Of a stretch of 64,000 nucleotides of DNA, positions 9,845 to 21,580 are shown piece by piece. The DNA comes from Pseudomonas sp. ICMP22404. GTDB taxonomy: Bacteria > Pseudomonadota > Gammaproteobacteria > Pseudomonadales > Pseudomonadaceae. Each line of letters starts with the position of its first letter. Positions within the stretch are counted from its first letter, which is position 1. Under the pieces are notes generated by a model. That model saw only the letters and a program-made list of their open reading frames with translations, had not been told where the DNA came from and searched no databases. The stretch spans positions 124,001 through 188,000 of the forward strand of contig NZ_VCNG01000007.1 in the NCBI RefSeq assembly GCF_006227205.1, written 5' to 3'. The position numbers were made by a program, and so were the translations under genes.

Positions 9845-11737
9845 TCAACGCGGCCCCAGCATCCGCGTCGGCGGTTTGCCGTTGGCGTTGTGCTGGTAGA
9901 TCTGCGTGGGCTGGCCTTGCTCATTGAAAAACACCTGCCCGATCCCGGCCGAGTTCCACAAGCGCTCACCCGCCTCGGCATGTTCCGGGGTGTGGGGGAT
10001 GATGCGCATGCGTCGGCGCTGGGTGAACCAGTTCAGGGGCGAGCGTGGGGCGTAGAGCCAACGGTTCAGGCGGTCGAACCATTCCAGCAGCACCGGCGGG
10101 AACTCATTCTTGATGCCGCTGCTGGTGACCTGCCAGATGCGTGGGCCACCCTTGCGATGGGGGATCAACACTTCGTAGACGAAGGAATAGTGCACATCCC
10201 CTGACAACACCACGTAGTTCCCCGGCGTCCGCGAGTGTCGGAAAATGTTCAGGATCACCTGGGCCGCACCGCGATGGGCCATCCAGTTTTCCGCGTCCAC
10301 CAGCAGCGGATAACCACACCAACTGAACACCCGTTGCACGGTTTCGATCAGCTTCACGCCGAAGATCGGGGCCGGCGAAACGATGATCGCCGAAGGGTGG
10401 TCCAGCAGTTCCTGTTGCAGTTCGCTCAGGGCTTCCCAATCCAGCAAACCGGAGGGATGCCTGAGGTTGCGTTCGCTGCGCCAGCGGCGGGTGCGGGTGT
10501 CGAGCACCACCAGGGCAGGGGTGCTTGGCAACACGTAGTGCCACTGCTGGAAGCCCAGCAAGGTATCGATCAATTTGTCCTGGGGGCCGCTGTCCAGGTA
10601 GCGGTCCCGTGCCGTGTCGCTCAGGGCCACGGCCTGGCGAACCACCTCCTCGAACGCATCCGGGTTGTTGCCCCAGCCTTGGCAGAGCATGTAGGCGATC
10701 AATGCGTTGCCGATGATGCGTTTGGAGAACGGGTGGCCGTAGGCCGTTTCCTCCCACTGCGCGGACAGATTCCAGTCATCGGTGATGTCGTGATCGTCGA
10801 AGATCATCAGGCTCGACAGATGCGCGAACACCCGTGCCACACCACCCAGGCCGGCCTTGAAGCCATCGATGCGTTGCTGCTCCAACGCGTAGCGCTGGCG
10901 CCGCTCGACGGTCAGCTCGGGTGGCTGCGGGTCGATCAACGTCCAAGGCACCGGCGACCAGGTCAGCAGATACATCGCAATGACCTCGGCGAAGGTCACC
11001 AGGTGATTGTCGGCGCTGCTGCTGGTGAAAATCGGCTTGCGTGCGCCGCCGAAAAACCGCTCGCGCAGGGTTTCGTTGCTTTCCAGGGCCGGTAGCAGGT
11101 CGGCGCGATGGTAGTAGCTGGCCGGGTGTCGATAGAGCCTGGCGCTGTCTTCCACCACCGCACCGTCCAGGCGCTCCTCGAACAGCCCCAACCGCTCGAT
11201 CAACGCATGAGTCGCCCGCAGCATCGGCCCGGCAACGTCGTCGGCGTAGATTTGATCGCCGCTCATCATCAGCAGTGCCGGCCGTTGCTCAGGCGCCTGG
11301 GCGAGCAGCCGGTCGACACAGAGCAAACCGTCGTTGGCCGGATGATGGGGTTTGCGACATGAGCCGTGGACCAGTTGGCCGATACGCGAGTGCAGCACGA
11401 AACTTGGGCGTTTCGCCTTGCCATACAACAAGTGTGGCGCCCATTCGGCGATGGGCGCGCCGTCCACCAGCAGGTCGTATTCAAGCGCGACGTCCTGGGG
11501 CAGGGGATGATCGAGCCGGACATCGATCAGGTGCACAAACGCTTGCTGCCCCACCGGCACCACCGTGCAGCGTTCGGTATCCAGCGCCAGATCGCTCACA
11601 CCTTCCACTTGCAATGTCAACGCCAGCGACCGCGTCCCTACCAGCCACATCACCAACCGCGTGGGTTCCAGCCGCCGCAACAGCGGACCGACCAGGACGG
11701 GGGGCAGGGTGATGGAGATATCAGCAGTGGAAGGCAT
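9845..11737 (-). CDS. PhoD-like metallophosphatase
   Basis: Large (630-residue) member of the PhoD-like alkaline phosphatase family, enzymes that use a binuclear metal centre to hydrolyse phosphomonoesters or diesters. Metal-ligand regions visible are MMSGDQIYADDVAGP, the FDDHDITDDW segment, and VVLSGDVHYSFVYEVLIPH near residue 510. No Tat or Sec signal is visible at the N-terminus (MPSTADISITLPPVLVG), so unlike classic PhoD it looks cytoplasmic. It stands alone between repeat-rich gaps. A second, more divergent PhoD-like protein is encoded at 30886-32529. The natural substrate is unknown. Confidence 0.88.
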   Translation of the reverse strand: MPSTADISITLPPVLVGPLLRRLEPTRLVMWLVGTRSLALTLQVEGVSDLALDTERCTVVPVGQQAFVHLIDVRLDHPLPQDVALEYDLLVDGAPIAEWAPHLLYGKAKRPSFVLHSRIGQLVHGSCRKPHHPANDGLLCVDRLLAQAPEQRPALLMMSGDQIYADDVAGPMLRATHALIERLGLFEERLDGAVVEDSARLYRHPASYYHRADLLPALESNETLRERFFGGARKPIFTSSSADNHLVTFAEVIAMYLLTWSPVPWTLIDPQPPELTVERRQRYALEQQRIDGFKAGLGGVARVFAHLSSLMIFDDHDITDDWNLSAQWEETAYGHPFSKRIIGNALIAYMLCQGWGNNPDAFEEVVRQAVALSDTARDRYLDSGPQDKLIDTLLGFQQWHYVLPSTPALVVLDTRTRRWRSERNLRHPSGLLDWEALSELQQELLDHPSAIIVSPAPIFGVKLIETVQRVFSWCGYPLLVDAENWMAHRGAAQVILNIFRHSRTPGNYVVLSGDVHYSFVYEVLIPHRKGGPRIWQVTSSGIKNEFPPVLLEWFDRLNRWLYAPRSPLNWFTQRRRMRIIPHTPEHAEAGERLWNSAGIGQVFFNEQGQPTQIYQHNANGKPPTRMLGPR

Positions 11738-11831
11738 GCGCGGGTAAAGCCCTGGTTCAGAACGAGGAGGGGATCATAACGCAATGCGCTTTGGCACTGA
11801 GGAGGGGTGAACAAGAGCAGCAAAGCGACAC

Positions 11832-11981
11832 GGCTCTTGTGGCGAGGGGATTTAGCGAAACGTCGCACCGCCCCGTTGGGCTGCGCAGCAGCCCCCTAAC
11901 CATGAGCGAGCGATGTGCTCGTAGTTTGGATGGGGCCGCTTCGCGGCCCAGCGGGGATGAATCCCCTCGCCACAGGTCGCT
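11832..11981. repeat. Long inverted repeat with GTGGCGAGGGGATT ends
   Basis: The 248-base gap between the phosphatase and dctP genes holds an inverted structure: TGTGGCGAGGGGATTTAGCG at the left and its relative AATCCCCTCGCCACAGG at the right, with GC-rich GGCCGCTTCGCGGCC inside. Related half-elements recur at 36086, 36416, 44403 and 61500. It is a non-REP intergenic repeat family of pseudomonads; no gene is seen in it. Confidence 0.7.
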
Positions 11982-11984
11982 CGA

Positions 11985-13060
<1,076 letters not shown>

Positions 13061-13154
13061 AAAAAAAGCAGACTGCAGGATGCCGTCCAAGTGGGGGGGT
13101 CGAGTGTCTGCTAGGCTACGTCGTCAGAATCGAGGAACCTAAGGAAGGGGCAGC

Positions 13155-13667
13155 ATGTTTACATTCGATAAATTATGGAACAGTCATCCGCAGATATTCG
13201 GCGACGCCGCGCCCTGTAGAACCAAGGGCGCCAAGAACTTCAGCGACCAATGTGCGATCAGCCTCGGCGTCGCGCTGCGTCGCGCCGGTGCCGACATGAG
13301 CCAGCTCAAAAGCGTGCGCCATTGTTGGCAGCACCCCAAAAGCGAAGGGCACATATTGGCCGCCGAAGAGCTCGCCAACGCCTTGACCCGCGCCAGGATT
13401 CCCGGCTTGCAGCCCATGAAGACGGTCAAAAGTGAAGACTTCGAAGATGCCCTGAAAGGCCAGCAGGGCGTTATTTTCTTCAAGGACTTCTGGCGTCGGG
13501 CAAATGAAACCACTGCCGGTCGCAGTGGTGATCACATCGACTTATGGAATGGTCGACGCCTGACGGATTGGATGAGCTACGTGCGTATACAAATGGGTTT
13601 TTCGATCGAAGGTACGTTTTCGGATTTCCATGACTCCAAGGACATATGGTTCTGGAGGGTCATATGA
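13155..13667 (+). CDS. Type VI secretion amidase effector, Tae4 family
   Basis: A 170-residue protein of the Tae4 family: cysteine D,L-endopeptidases that cut peptidoglycan peptide cross-bridges in the periplasm of cells hit by a type VI secretion system. Family marks are FDKLW near the start, NFSDQCAISLGVALRRAG with the catalytic Cys33, RAEEL-like AAEELANAL, GVIFFKDFW, and SGDHIDLWNG with His127. Asp138 is spaced 11 residues from that His, as in described Tae4 enzymes. AAGGAAGGGG at 13140-13149 is the ribosome site. No T6SS structural gene is in the window, so this is an orphan effector. The next gene overlaps it by ATGA and may encode immunity. Confidence 0.9.
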   Translation: MFTFDKLWNSHPQIFGDAAPCRTKGAKNFSDQCAISLGVALRRAGADMSQLKSVRHCWQHPKSEGHILAAEELANALTRARIPGLQPMKTVKSEDFEDALKGQQGVIFFKDFWRRANETTAGRSGDHIDLWNGRRLTDWMSYVRIQMGFSIEGTFSDFHDSKDIWFWRVI

Positions 13668-13891
13668 ACGTCATCAAGGGAACGTTGTTTGTCCTCCTGA
13701 TCATTGCCCTGGCCGTCGGGGCGTTCAATCTGGTTTTCATCGCGGTCGGCAACTACTTTGGGCCGTTCTACGAAAGCGAGGCGGATCAGAGCCGTAACTT
13801 TGCAATCTGGTTGTTCGGTAATGCCGGGGTGGTGATCATCGCGGCGGTGGTCGGGGTCTTGTGGAATCGCCGGCGCAACCGCCGAATCTAA
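13664..13891 (+). CDS. Small two-helix membrane protein, candidate Tae4 immunity
   Basis: A 75-residue protein whose ATG overlaps the tae4 stop (ATGA at 13664-13667), with GGAGGGT just upstream, so the two are translationally coupled. Two hydrophobic helices (about residues 6-28 and 45-66) flank a short acidic loop, GPFYESEADQSR. The C-terminus is strongly basic (NRRRNRR). By the positive-inside rule both ends are cytoplasmic and the acidic loop faces the periplasm, where a Tae4 enzyme works. It does not resemble the soluble periplasmic Tai4 immunity proteins. The immunity role is inferred only from position and topology. Confidence 0.75.
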   Translation: MNVIKGTLFVLLIIALAVGAFNLVFIAVGNYFGPFYESEADQSRNFAIWLFGNAGVVIIAAVVGVLWNRRRNRRI

Positions 13892-14140
13892 CCGAGCCAC
13901 AGCATCGCAGGAATGCTTCGGCACCCACAGGTCACAGCGACGCCCTGAAGGGCGCCGCTGCAAGGCTGAGACTCAAACCTTTGCAGGGTTCTGCTTTTGC
14001 GGATCAATGCCGCGAGGGCGATGAAGTGCCGATCCCCGGCGATGAAGTCAACGCGTTGATCTTGGAACCGAGGCGTCTTTATCGCGGGCAAGCCTTGCTC
14101 CCACAGTCGATCGGCAGTTCGGTCACTGAGCCTGGTTGAA

Positions 14141-15424
14141 TCAACTCATCCCCAACCAGTTCGGCAACACCAGCGAGATCCATGGCACATAGGTAATCAG
14201 CACCAGGAACGCCAGCAGGATCATCAACCATGGCATGGCCGCGCGGATAGTGGCAGGCAAGGACATGCCGGTCACCGCCGAGGTCACGAACAGGTTCAGA
14301 CCCACCGGCGGTGTAATCAACCCAATCTCCAGGTTCACCACCATGATGATGCCCAGGTGGATCGGATCGATGCCCAATTGCATGGCGATGGGGAACAGGA
14401 TCGGTGCCAGGATCAGGATGATTGCCGATGGCTCCATGAACGCGCCAGCAACCAGCAGCACGATGTTCACCACCAGCAGGAACGTCACGGGCGTGAGCCC
14501 GGCATCGATCACCCATGCCGTGATTTGTTGGGGAAGCTGCTCAGTGGTCAGTACATGGGCGAAGAGCATGGCGTTGGCGATGATGAACATCAGCATGATG
14601 CTCAGCTTGGCCGACTCCAGCAGCACCTTCGGCGTTTCACGGAACGTGAGGTCCTTGTAGACGAACAAGGCGATGAACGCTGAATACACCGCAGCCACCG
14701 CAGCCGCTTCGGTCGGAGTGAACATCCCCGAATAGATCCCGCCGAGGATGATGATCATCAACAGCAGGCCCCACAGCGCTTTGCGTGCCGCAGACAGCCA
14801 CTCGCGAAACGTTGCCCGGGGCAGGGCCGGCAGGTTCTTTTTCACGGCGACGATGTAGATCGCGATCATCAGCACGACGCCCAGCAGCACCCCGGGAATC
14901 ACACCGGCCATGAACAGTTTGCCCACGGAGGTTTCGGTCGCGGCGGCATACACCACCATCACGATCGAGGGCGGAATCAGGATTCCCAGTGTCCCGGCGT
15001 TACACACGATGCCAGCACCGAATGCCTGTGGATAACCCGAGCGCACCATGCCGGCAATGGCGATGGAGCCGACCGCCGCCACCGTTGCCGGGCTTGAGCC
15101 GGACAGTGCCGCAAACAGCATACATGCCAGTACCGCGGCAATCGCCAGGCCGCCGCGGATGTGGCCGACACAGGCGTTGGCGAAGTCGATCAGCCGTCGC
15201 GCCACGCCGCCGGTGGTCATGAACGCGCCGGCCAGCAGGAAGAATGGAATGGCCAGCAATGTGTAGTGCTCGGACGTTTCGAACAGCTTGATCGCCAGGG
15301 AGCGTACCGAGTCCGGGCTGAAGAAAATAATGGTCAGCGAGCCGGCCAACCCCAACGAGATGGCAATAGGCACGCCGATCAGCATCAGGGTAAACAGTGC
15401 CGCAAACAGGAAGGCAATGGTCAT
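14141..15424 (-). CDS. dctM: TRAP transporter large permease
   Basis: The 12-helix large subunit of a C4-dicarboxylate TRAP transporter (427 residues), driving Na+-coupled uptake of ligand delivered by DctP. DctM family stretches include GVPIAISLGLAGSLTI, LAIPFFLLAGAFMTTGGVARRL, the AALSGSSPATVAAVGSIAIAG signature, GTLGILIPPSIVMVVYA and the C-terminal LEIGLITPPVGLNLFV. Its start overlaps the dctQ stop (ATGA, 15421-15424), so the two permease subunits are co-translated. Confidence 0.95.
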   Translation of the reverse strand: MTIAFLFAALFTLMLIGVPIAISLGLAGSLTIIFFSPDSVRSLAIKLFETSEHYTLLAIPFFLLAGAFMTTGGVARRLIDFANACVGHIRGGLAIAAVLACMLFAALSGSSPATVAAVGSIAIAGMVRSGYPQAFGAGIVCNAGTLGILIPPSIVMVVYAAATETSVGKLFMAGVIPGVLLGVVLMIAIYIVAVKKNLPALPRATFREWLSAARKALWGLLLMIIILGGIYSGMFTPTEAAAVAAVYSAFIALFVYKDLTFRETPKVLLESAKLSIMLMFIIANAMLFAHVLTTEQLPQQITAWVIDAGLTPVTFLLVVNIVLLVAGAFMEPSAIILILAPILFPIAMQLGIDPIHLGIIMVVNLEIGLITPPVGLNLFVTSAVTGMSLPATIRAAMPWLMILLAFLVLITYVPWISLVLPNWLGMS

Positions 15425-16053
15425 GGTTTGTCTTCCTCGTGTTCGGTCAGCTTCATCGCTTCCGCCGCTTCATCGGCCAGGCCCAGTCCTGTCTGACGAT
15501 TTCTCAGGATGCGCACGAGGATTTCCGCGAAGCGGATGAACACCAGGGCAAAACCCACCGGTACGATCAACCCGATGTGCCATTGCATGATGCCGAATTG
15601 ACCCAGATCCTCGGCGCCGATCTGCGCGATCATCAACGTATTGATCCATTCATAGCTTGCCACCGCCAGCAGTCCGGCGTAGGTCAGGCAGAACAGGCAG
15701 GCGATCACCCCGATAAAGCGTTGTACCGGCTTGCTGGCCAGTTTCACCAGCGCATCGACGCCGATATGCCCGGCGGTGCGCACGCCATACGACAAGCCGA
15801 AAAAGATCAGCCAGCCGAACAGCGCCTTGGTCAGCGAGCTGCTCCAGGTCATGGCCTGGGCCATATTCATGATGCCGTCGCCAATGGCGAACGCCGGTTC
15901 ACTGACGGCAGACCAGTTGTCGCCGATGCTGTAGAAGACGCTGTAGAGGTTGTTGAGCACCACATAGACGAAAGTGATCAACGTCATGGCGGCCAGAAGG
16001 AAGGCAATGAAACCTTCCTCGAAGTGTTCCCAGATGCGCCGAAAAGCGTTCAT
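15421..16053 (-). CDS. dctQ: TRAP transporter small permease
   Basis: The four-helix small membrane subunit (210 residues) that pairs with DctM. Helices are visible at IAFLLAAMTLITFVYVVLNN, ALFGWLIFFGLSYGVR, FIGVIACLFCLTYAGLLAV and IGLIVPVGFALVFIRF. The start MNAFRRIWEHFEEGF at 16053 is preferred because AGGAG lies nine bases upstream; the frame is open to 16119 without a better signal. It lies 65 bases after the dctP stop and overlaps dctM. Confidence 0.93.
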   Translation of the reverse strand: MNAFRRIWEHFEEGFIAFLLAAMTLITFVYVVLNNLYSVFYSIGDNWSAVSEPAFAIGDGIMNMAQAMTWSSSLTKALFGWLIFFGLSYGVRTAGHIGVDALVKLASKPVQRFIGVIACLFCLTYAGLLAVASYEWINTLMIAQIGAEDLGQFGIMQWHIGLIVPVGFALVFIRFAEILVRILRNRQTGLGLADEAAEAMKLTEHEEDKP

Positions 16054-16118
16054 GGAGGACATCTCCTGCAGGGGGATGACAAGCCGGCGCTGCCAGGGCG
16101 GCAGCACCGGCCAACCCA

Positions 16119-17196
<1,078 letters not shown>

Positions 17197-17327
17197 CAGA
17201 AAACCGCCTGCCGGTGGAAGTCCTCTTTCAGTCCTTGTGAGATTCGCTTCAACAGCCTCAGAATCCCATCCGCCAGCCTCCACAGGCCGGGTGACCTGGA
17301 ATACTTTTCAACTCGAAGGATTTACGG

Positions 17328-17699
17328 ATGATCGACTTCAACAACAAAGGCTTCTTCAAACTCAAGCAGAACGACGAATATGCCGAACGTGTCACGGCCC
17401 TGCTGCTGGACGGCGAGCAGGTCATCGACGCTTACAAATCCATGCGCGATGGGGTGGTCTTCACCAACAAGCGCATCATCGCGGTGAACGTACAGGGCAT
17501 CACCGGCAGCAAGAAGGATTTCACCTCCCTGCCATACAAGAACATTGTGGCTTACTCGGTCGAAACGTCCGGCACTTTCGATCTGGATTCCGAGCTGGAG
17601 ATCTACTTCTCATCCCTGGGCAAGGTGAAGTTCGAGTTCACCGGCAAGACAGGGATCGTCGAGATCTCGAAGGTGATCTCCCGGCATCTCCTGGCTTGA
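17328..17699 (+). CDS. PH domain-containing protein
   Basis: A 123-residue soluble protein made almost entirely of a bacterial pleckstrin-homology-like domain. The pattern GEQVIDAYKSMRDGVVFTNKRIIAVNVQG, then ITGSKKDFTSLPYKNIVAYSVE and LEIYFSSLGKVKFEF, is typical of the bPH family. The start is supported by GAAGGA at 17315-17320. No transmembrane segment is visible. Such proteins are widespread and their role is unknown. It is transcribed away from dctP and converges on the decarboxylase gene. Confidence 0.87.
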   Translation: MIDFNNKGFFKLKQNDEYAERVTALLLDGEQVIDAYKSMRDGVVFTNKRIIAVNVQGITGSKKDFTSLPYKNIVAYSVETSGTFDLDSELEIYFSSLGKVKFEFTGKTGIVEISKVISRHLLA

Positions 17700-17746
17700 C
17701 CTCAGGACCCGCTGGGAGAGAGGGCGCCAGTAATCGGCGCCTGCCC

Positions 17747-20053
17747 TCACTCGAAATCCGTCCCACCGGACGTCAATACCAGTAAACGATAGACGCCGTT
17801 CTCCACTTCGATCCCATGGGTGTCATGGGTGAAGCCGGGGAAGGACCTATCGAAGCTCTCCAGTGCTTTCAGATAAGCCAGCAACGGTCCATCCGCGGGG
17901 CCGGTGTTTTCCCCCGGCATCAACAAGGGGATGCCCGGTGGGTACGGCACGATGCCGGTGGCGGCGATGCGTCCGGCTGCGTCCTCCAGGGTCACTTGCT
18001 CGACGTCGTTGCGCACCAGTTTTTCGTAGGCTTGCACCGGGCTGAACACGGCCTTGGGCAACGTGCCGAACGCCTGGGCCATGGTGGAGGTGGTCTTGGT
18101 CTTTTTCATCGCGGCGAAGATTTCATCGGCCAGGTCCTTGAGGCCCATGCCGGCGTAGCGCTGCTGGTTGGCGGTCAGCAGGTCCGGCAGGCACAGCTCC
18201 AGCTCGGTGTTTTCGTCATAGTCGCGCTTGAAGTCGAGCAGGGCGTTGACCAGGGTGCCCCATTTCCCTTTGGTGATGCCGATGGAGAAGAGAAACAGGA
18301 TGGTGAAGTCGGTGGTCTTCTCGACCACGATGCCCTGGTGCTCCAGGTAGGCCGTCAGGACGCAGGCCGGGATGCCGAAGTCGAGCAGGTTTCCATCATC
18401 CCCCATGCCGGGGCTCAACACTGAGACCTTGATAGGGTCGAGCATGCAATAGCCTTCTTCGATATCGCCGAAGCCATGCCAGACCTCGTTCGGATGCAAC
18501 ACCCAGCAGCTCGGGTCCGTCTTGAGCAGCGTCGGATCGACTGCATGGAACGGCATCTGGCTGGCGCCAACGCGCACCGACGGCGGTTGCCAGCAGGTGA
18601 AGAACCATTCGTGCTTGCTCGACATCTCGTTGTGCATGCGCGACAGAACCTGGCGAAACGCGACGGCTTCCTCGATGGATTCGCTGGTCAGAATCTGCCC
18701 GCTCGGTGCTTCCATCATGGCCGAACTGACGTCGCAGGAAGCCATGATCGCGTAGTTGGGCGAGGTCGAGGCGTGCATCATGAACGACTCGTTGAACCGC
18801 CCGTGTTCGATCGGGTTGCGGCCATTGCGCACATGAATCATCGAGGCCTGGGACAAGGCAGCAATCAGCTTGTGTGTCGACTGTGTGGCGAACACGGTTG
18901 GCTTCGAATCGTCGTGATCGTCGGGGTCGCCATGCATGGCGAAGCGGTCGCGGTACAGCGGGTTGAAACGTGCATAGCCGTACCAGGCTTCGTCGAAATG
19001 CAGGCGGTCGACGCTTTGTCCGAGCAGTTCTTCTACGCGGGTGACGTTGTAGGTCAGGCCGTCGTAGGTGGAGTTGGTGATGATCGCGTGCACCGGTGTC
19101 GGGTCGATGCCTTTCTTGACCAGCGGGTTATTCGCGATGGCCGCTTTAACCCCGTCGGCGCTCAGGGTCTGCGGCAGGATCGGGCCGATGATGCCGTAGC
19201 GGTTGCGGGTGGGGACCAGGTAGGTGGGCAGCGCGCCCGACAGGGTCATCGCATGCTCGGCCGACTTGTGGCAATTGCGGTCGCAGAGGGCGATCTGGTT
19301 GCGGGTGACGCTGGCCATGAGGATCACGCGGTTGGACATCGAGGAACCGTTGGTCACGTAGTACGTGCGATGGGCGCCGAACACCTTGGCCGCATAGCGC
19401 TCACCCTGGCCGATGGGACCACTGTGATCCAGCAGCGAGCCCAGCTCCCCGACCGAAATGGACAGGTCCGCACGCAACAGGTTCTCCCCGAAGAACTCGT
19501 AGAACGCCCGACCTGCGGTGCTCTTGAGAAACGCTGTGCCGCCTGCATGTCCGGGAGTGTGCCAGGAGTATTCGTAGGAACTGGCAAACCTGACCAGAGC
19601 ACCGAACATCGGTGGCAGGGAGGCTTTGCGATACCGCTCGATGGCCGCCAGGACTCGCCCGCTGAGGAAACGGCTGGTGTCCTCCGGCAGCCAGATGAAG
19701 TCGTCGGCGTATTGCATGACCACCAGGGGAATACTGGAGGCGCTGCTGCGATCGCTGATCAGGAAGACCGGTACCCGGGTGTTGCGTTCACGCAGATTGG
19801 TCAGCAGCTTGATGCACTCGTCATGGTCCTCGCTGTCGTCCATTTCCCAACTGAGCAGGACACATTGAATCGCCGGGTCCGAATTCAGGATCGACGTGGC
19901 GTCGCTCAGGGATTCCGACACCAGCAGGCTGATGGCCCGTTGCTCCACGTCGCTGATCAGCTGAAGCAGGGCACGACCGAAGACTGTGCGTTTATCCGGC
20001 GGGCTGCTGACCAGCAGGGTGAGCATCCCCAGAGTGTGCTTGTTTTCCGTCAT
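17747..20053 (-). CDS. ldcA: Orn/Lys/Arg decarboxylase, probably lysine decarboxylase LdcA
   Basis: PLP-dependent basic amino acid decarboxylase of 768 residues with the family's three parts: N-terminal wing/response-regulator-like domain (to about 130), PLP core, and C-terminal domain. The Schiff-base Lys lies in TQSTHKLIAALSQASMIHVR. Other marks are HTPGHAGGTAFLKS, SVGELGSLLDHSGPIGQGE, DEAWYGYARF, and the late VLSPGMGDDGNLLDFGIPA and PYPPGIPLLMPGEN. The core resembles E. coli AdiA, but the pairing with a PotE/CadB-type antiporter matches the P. aeruginosa ldcAB locus, whose product is a lysine decarboxylase (established knowledge). Substrate (Lys, Arg or Orn) is therefore inferred. It follows the antiporter gene by 33 bases. 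Confidence 0.9.
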   Translation of the reverse strand: MTENKHTLGMLTLLVSSPPDKRTVFGRALLQLISDVEQRAISLLVSESLSDATSILNSDPAIQCVLLSWEMDDSEDHDECIKLLTNLRERNTRVPVFLISDRSSASSIPLVVMQYADDFIWLPEDTSRFLSGRVLAAIERYRKASLPPMFGALVRFASSYEYSWHTPGHAGGTAFLKSTAGRAFYEFFGENLLRADLSISVGELGSLLDHSGPIGQGERYAAKVFGAHRTYYVTNGSSMSNRVILMASVTRNQIALCDRNCHKSAEHAMTLSGALPTYLVPTRNRYGIIGPILPQTLSADGVKAAIANNPLVKKGIDPTPVHAIITNSTYDGLTYNVTRVEELLGQSVDRLHFDEAWYGYARFNPLYRDRFAMHGDPDDHDDSKPTVFATQSTHKLIAALSQASMIHVRNGRNPIEHGRFNESFMMHASTSPNYAIMASCDVSSAMMEAPSGQILTSESIEEAVAFRQVLSRMHNEMSSKHEWFFTCWQPPSVRVGASQMPFHAVDPTLLKTDPSCWVLHPNEVWHGFGDIEEGYCMLDPIKVSVLSPGMGDDGNLLDFGIPACVLTAYLEHQGIVVEKTTDFTILFLFSIGITKGKWGTLVNALLDFKRDYDENTELELCLPDLLTANQQRYAGMGLKDLADEIFAAMKKTKTTSTMAQAFGTLPKAVFSPVQAYEKLVRNDVEQVTLEDAAGRIAATGIVPYPPGIPLLMPGENTGPADGPLLAYLKALESFDRSFPGFTHDTHGIEVENGVYRLLVLTSGGTDFE

Positions 20054-20086
20054 GGCAGGCCCCCGAAGTGGCTTTATTCAAGTGGT

Positions 20087-21457
20087 TCACAGGTACTGGC
20101 TCGCCTCTGGATGTTGTGCGCTGACGGTTTGCGTCGGCGCACTGTTATTGAGCGCTTCGAGGCGAATGAGGCGGGTGTTGATGAAGCCGAACAACGTGCA
20201 GCCGAAAAGGGTCGCCACGCCACCGAGCATCATTGCCTGTTCGCCCGAGCTGTAGAGCGCGAGATAACTGTAGGCCGCCGCTACCCAGGCAATGATGTTG
20301 GTGACCAAGGCCTTGCCGGCGGGGACGTTGGACACTTTTTGCAGGGTCATCAATGCGGCCATCGAGAGGATGTAGGGCACCAGGTTGGTGACCACCGCGA
20401 GGTTGACGAGAATGTTGAACTGCTTGCTCAGGTCAGGGCTGATGGTGAGCAAGCCCAGTGCCGTTTGCGCGGCAAGCAGCACCAGCATGCCGACAATCGG
20501 CGTACCGGCTTTGTTGGTCTTGGCGAAGATCGGCAGGAAATATCCCGTGTCCGCCGAGCTTTTGTAGACCTGGGCAATGGTGAACTGCCATCCCAGCAAC
20601 GAACCGATGCAGGCCAACACCATCAATCCCATCACGATATCGCCCACGAACGGGGTGAACATCTTGGCGAAAACCAGCCCGAACGGCGCCGTGGATGCGG
20701 CCAGTTCGGGGTTGTCGACGATCCCGGCAATCACGTTGGTGGAGACAATGTAGAGCGCCGCTGCCCCCAGCGTGCCGCCCAGCACCGCAATGGGCACGTT
20801 CTTCTCGGGATTCTCCACGGCGTCAGTATTGGCACACGCCGACTCCAGGCCGAGAAAGGCCCACAAAGTGATCGCCACGGAAGCCCCCGCCGCGTCGTAC
20901 CAGCTCTTGTCATGCGGGTTCCAGCCGGCAGCGTAGATACTGCTGTCGAACCAGAACCAGCCGATGGTCGAGACAAGCGCCACCGGCGCGATGACCCCCC
21001 ACACGGTGACCGAACCGATCCGGCCGGTGATCCGCGCACCGCCGAAATTGGCGAGCGTGGTGATCCACAACAGCGCGATGGTCGCCAGCCCCACTTGCAG
21101 GGCATCCAGCCGGACCTGCAGAAGTTCCTGGATGTAGCCTACGGCGGTAATGCTGATCGCCACGTTGGCGATCAGCAGCGACAGGCCATAGGTGTAGTTG
21201 GTGATGTAGTTGCCGCCCTTGCCGAAGGTATATTCGGCGTAGCCCCCCATGCCACCGGTCTTGCGACTGAGCATTCCGCAGCGGGCGAACGAATAGGCCA
21301 GCGCCAATGAACCGGTGGCCGTGACCAGCCAGGAGAGGATAGAAATGCCCCCGACCTCGGCGAGTTTGGTGGGCAACAACACAATGCCTGAGCCGAGCAT
21401 GTTCACGGCGGTCAGCATGGTCAATTGCATCACCGTCATCTTCTCGGTGACTGACAT
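20087..21457 (-). CDS. Amino acid/polyamine antiporter (PotE/CadB type), LdcB-like
   Basis: APC-superfamily antiporter of 456 residues with 12 predicted helices, exchanging a basic amino acid for its decarboxylated amine. It resembles E. coli PotE closely, sharing the runs MLGSGIVLLPTKLAEVGGIS-like, TGGMGGYAEYTFGK, ANFGGARITG, LWAFLGLESACANTDAVENP, NVPIAVLGGTLGAA and IVSTNVIAGIV. The start at 21457 (ATGTCAGTC) is chosen because GAGGCAGGG precedes it; a GTG at 21478 is in frame. It is first in a two-gene operon with the decarboxylase, suggesting an amine/amino acid cycle for acid tolerance or lysine catabolism. Confidence 0.93.
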   Translation of the reverse strand: MSVTEKMTVMQLTMLTAVNMLGSGIVLLPTKLAEVGGISILSWLVTATGSLALAYSFARCGMLSRKTGGMGGYAEYTFGKGGNYITNYTYGLSLLIANVAISITAVGYIQELLQVRLDALQVGLATIALLWITTLANFGGARITGRIGSVTVWGVIAPVALVSTIGWFWFDSSIYAAGWNPHDKSWYDAAGASVAITLWAFLGLESACANTDAVENPEKNVPIAVLGGTLGAAALYIVSTNVIAGIVDNPELAASTAPFGLVFAKMFTPFVGDIVMGLMVLACIGSLLGWQFTIAQVYKSSADTGYFLPIFAKTNKAGTPIVGMLVLLAAQTALGLLTISPDLSKQFNILVNLAVVTNLVPYILSMAALMTLQKVSNVPAGKALVTNIIAWVAAAYSYLALYSSGEQAMMLGGVATLFGCTLFGFINTRLIRLEALNNSAPTQTVSAQHPEASQYL

Positions 21458-21580
21458 CCCTGCCTCACTCAAACGCACAGTAAAGACTTAGCTATAGCTG
21501 AAGATAGAGATGTCGCAAGGCTTTGCGTGGTGAGTTCGGGGGGCCGGTAGTGTGGAAAAACCTTCGGCGTCGCCTCGGGT

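Noticed and set aside
18476..21310. 944-codon plus-strand open frame opposite the decarboxylase and antiporter
   Set aside because: Antisense shadow of two firmly identified genes; composition is Arg/Gly/His/Gln-rich without domains.
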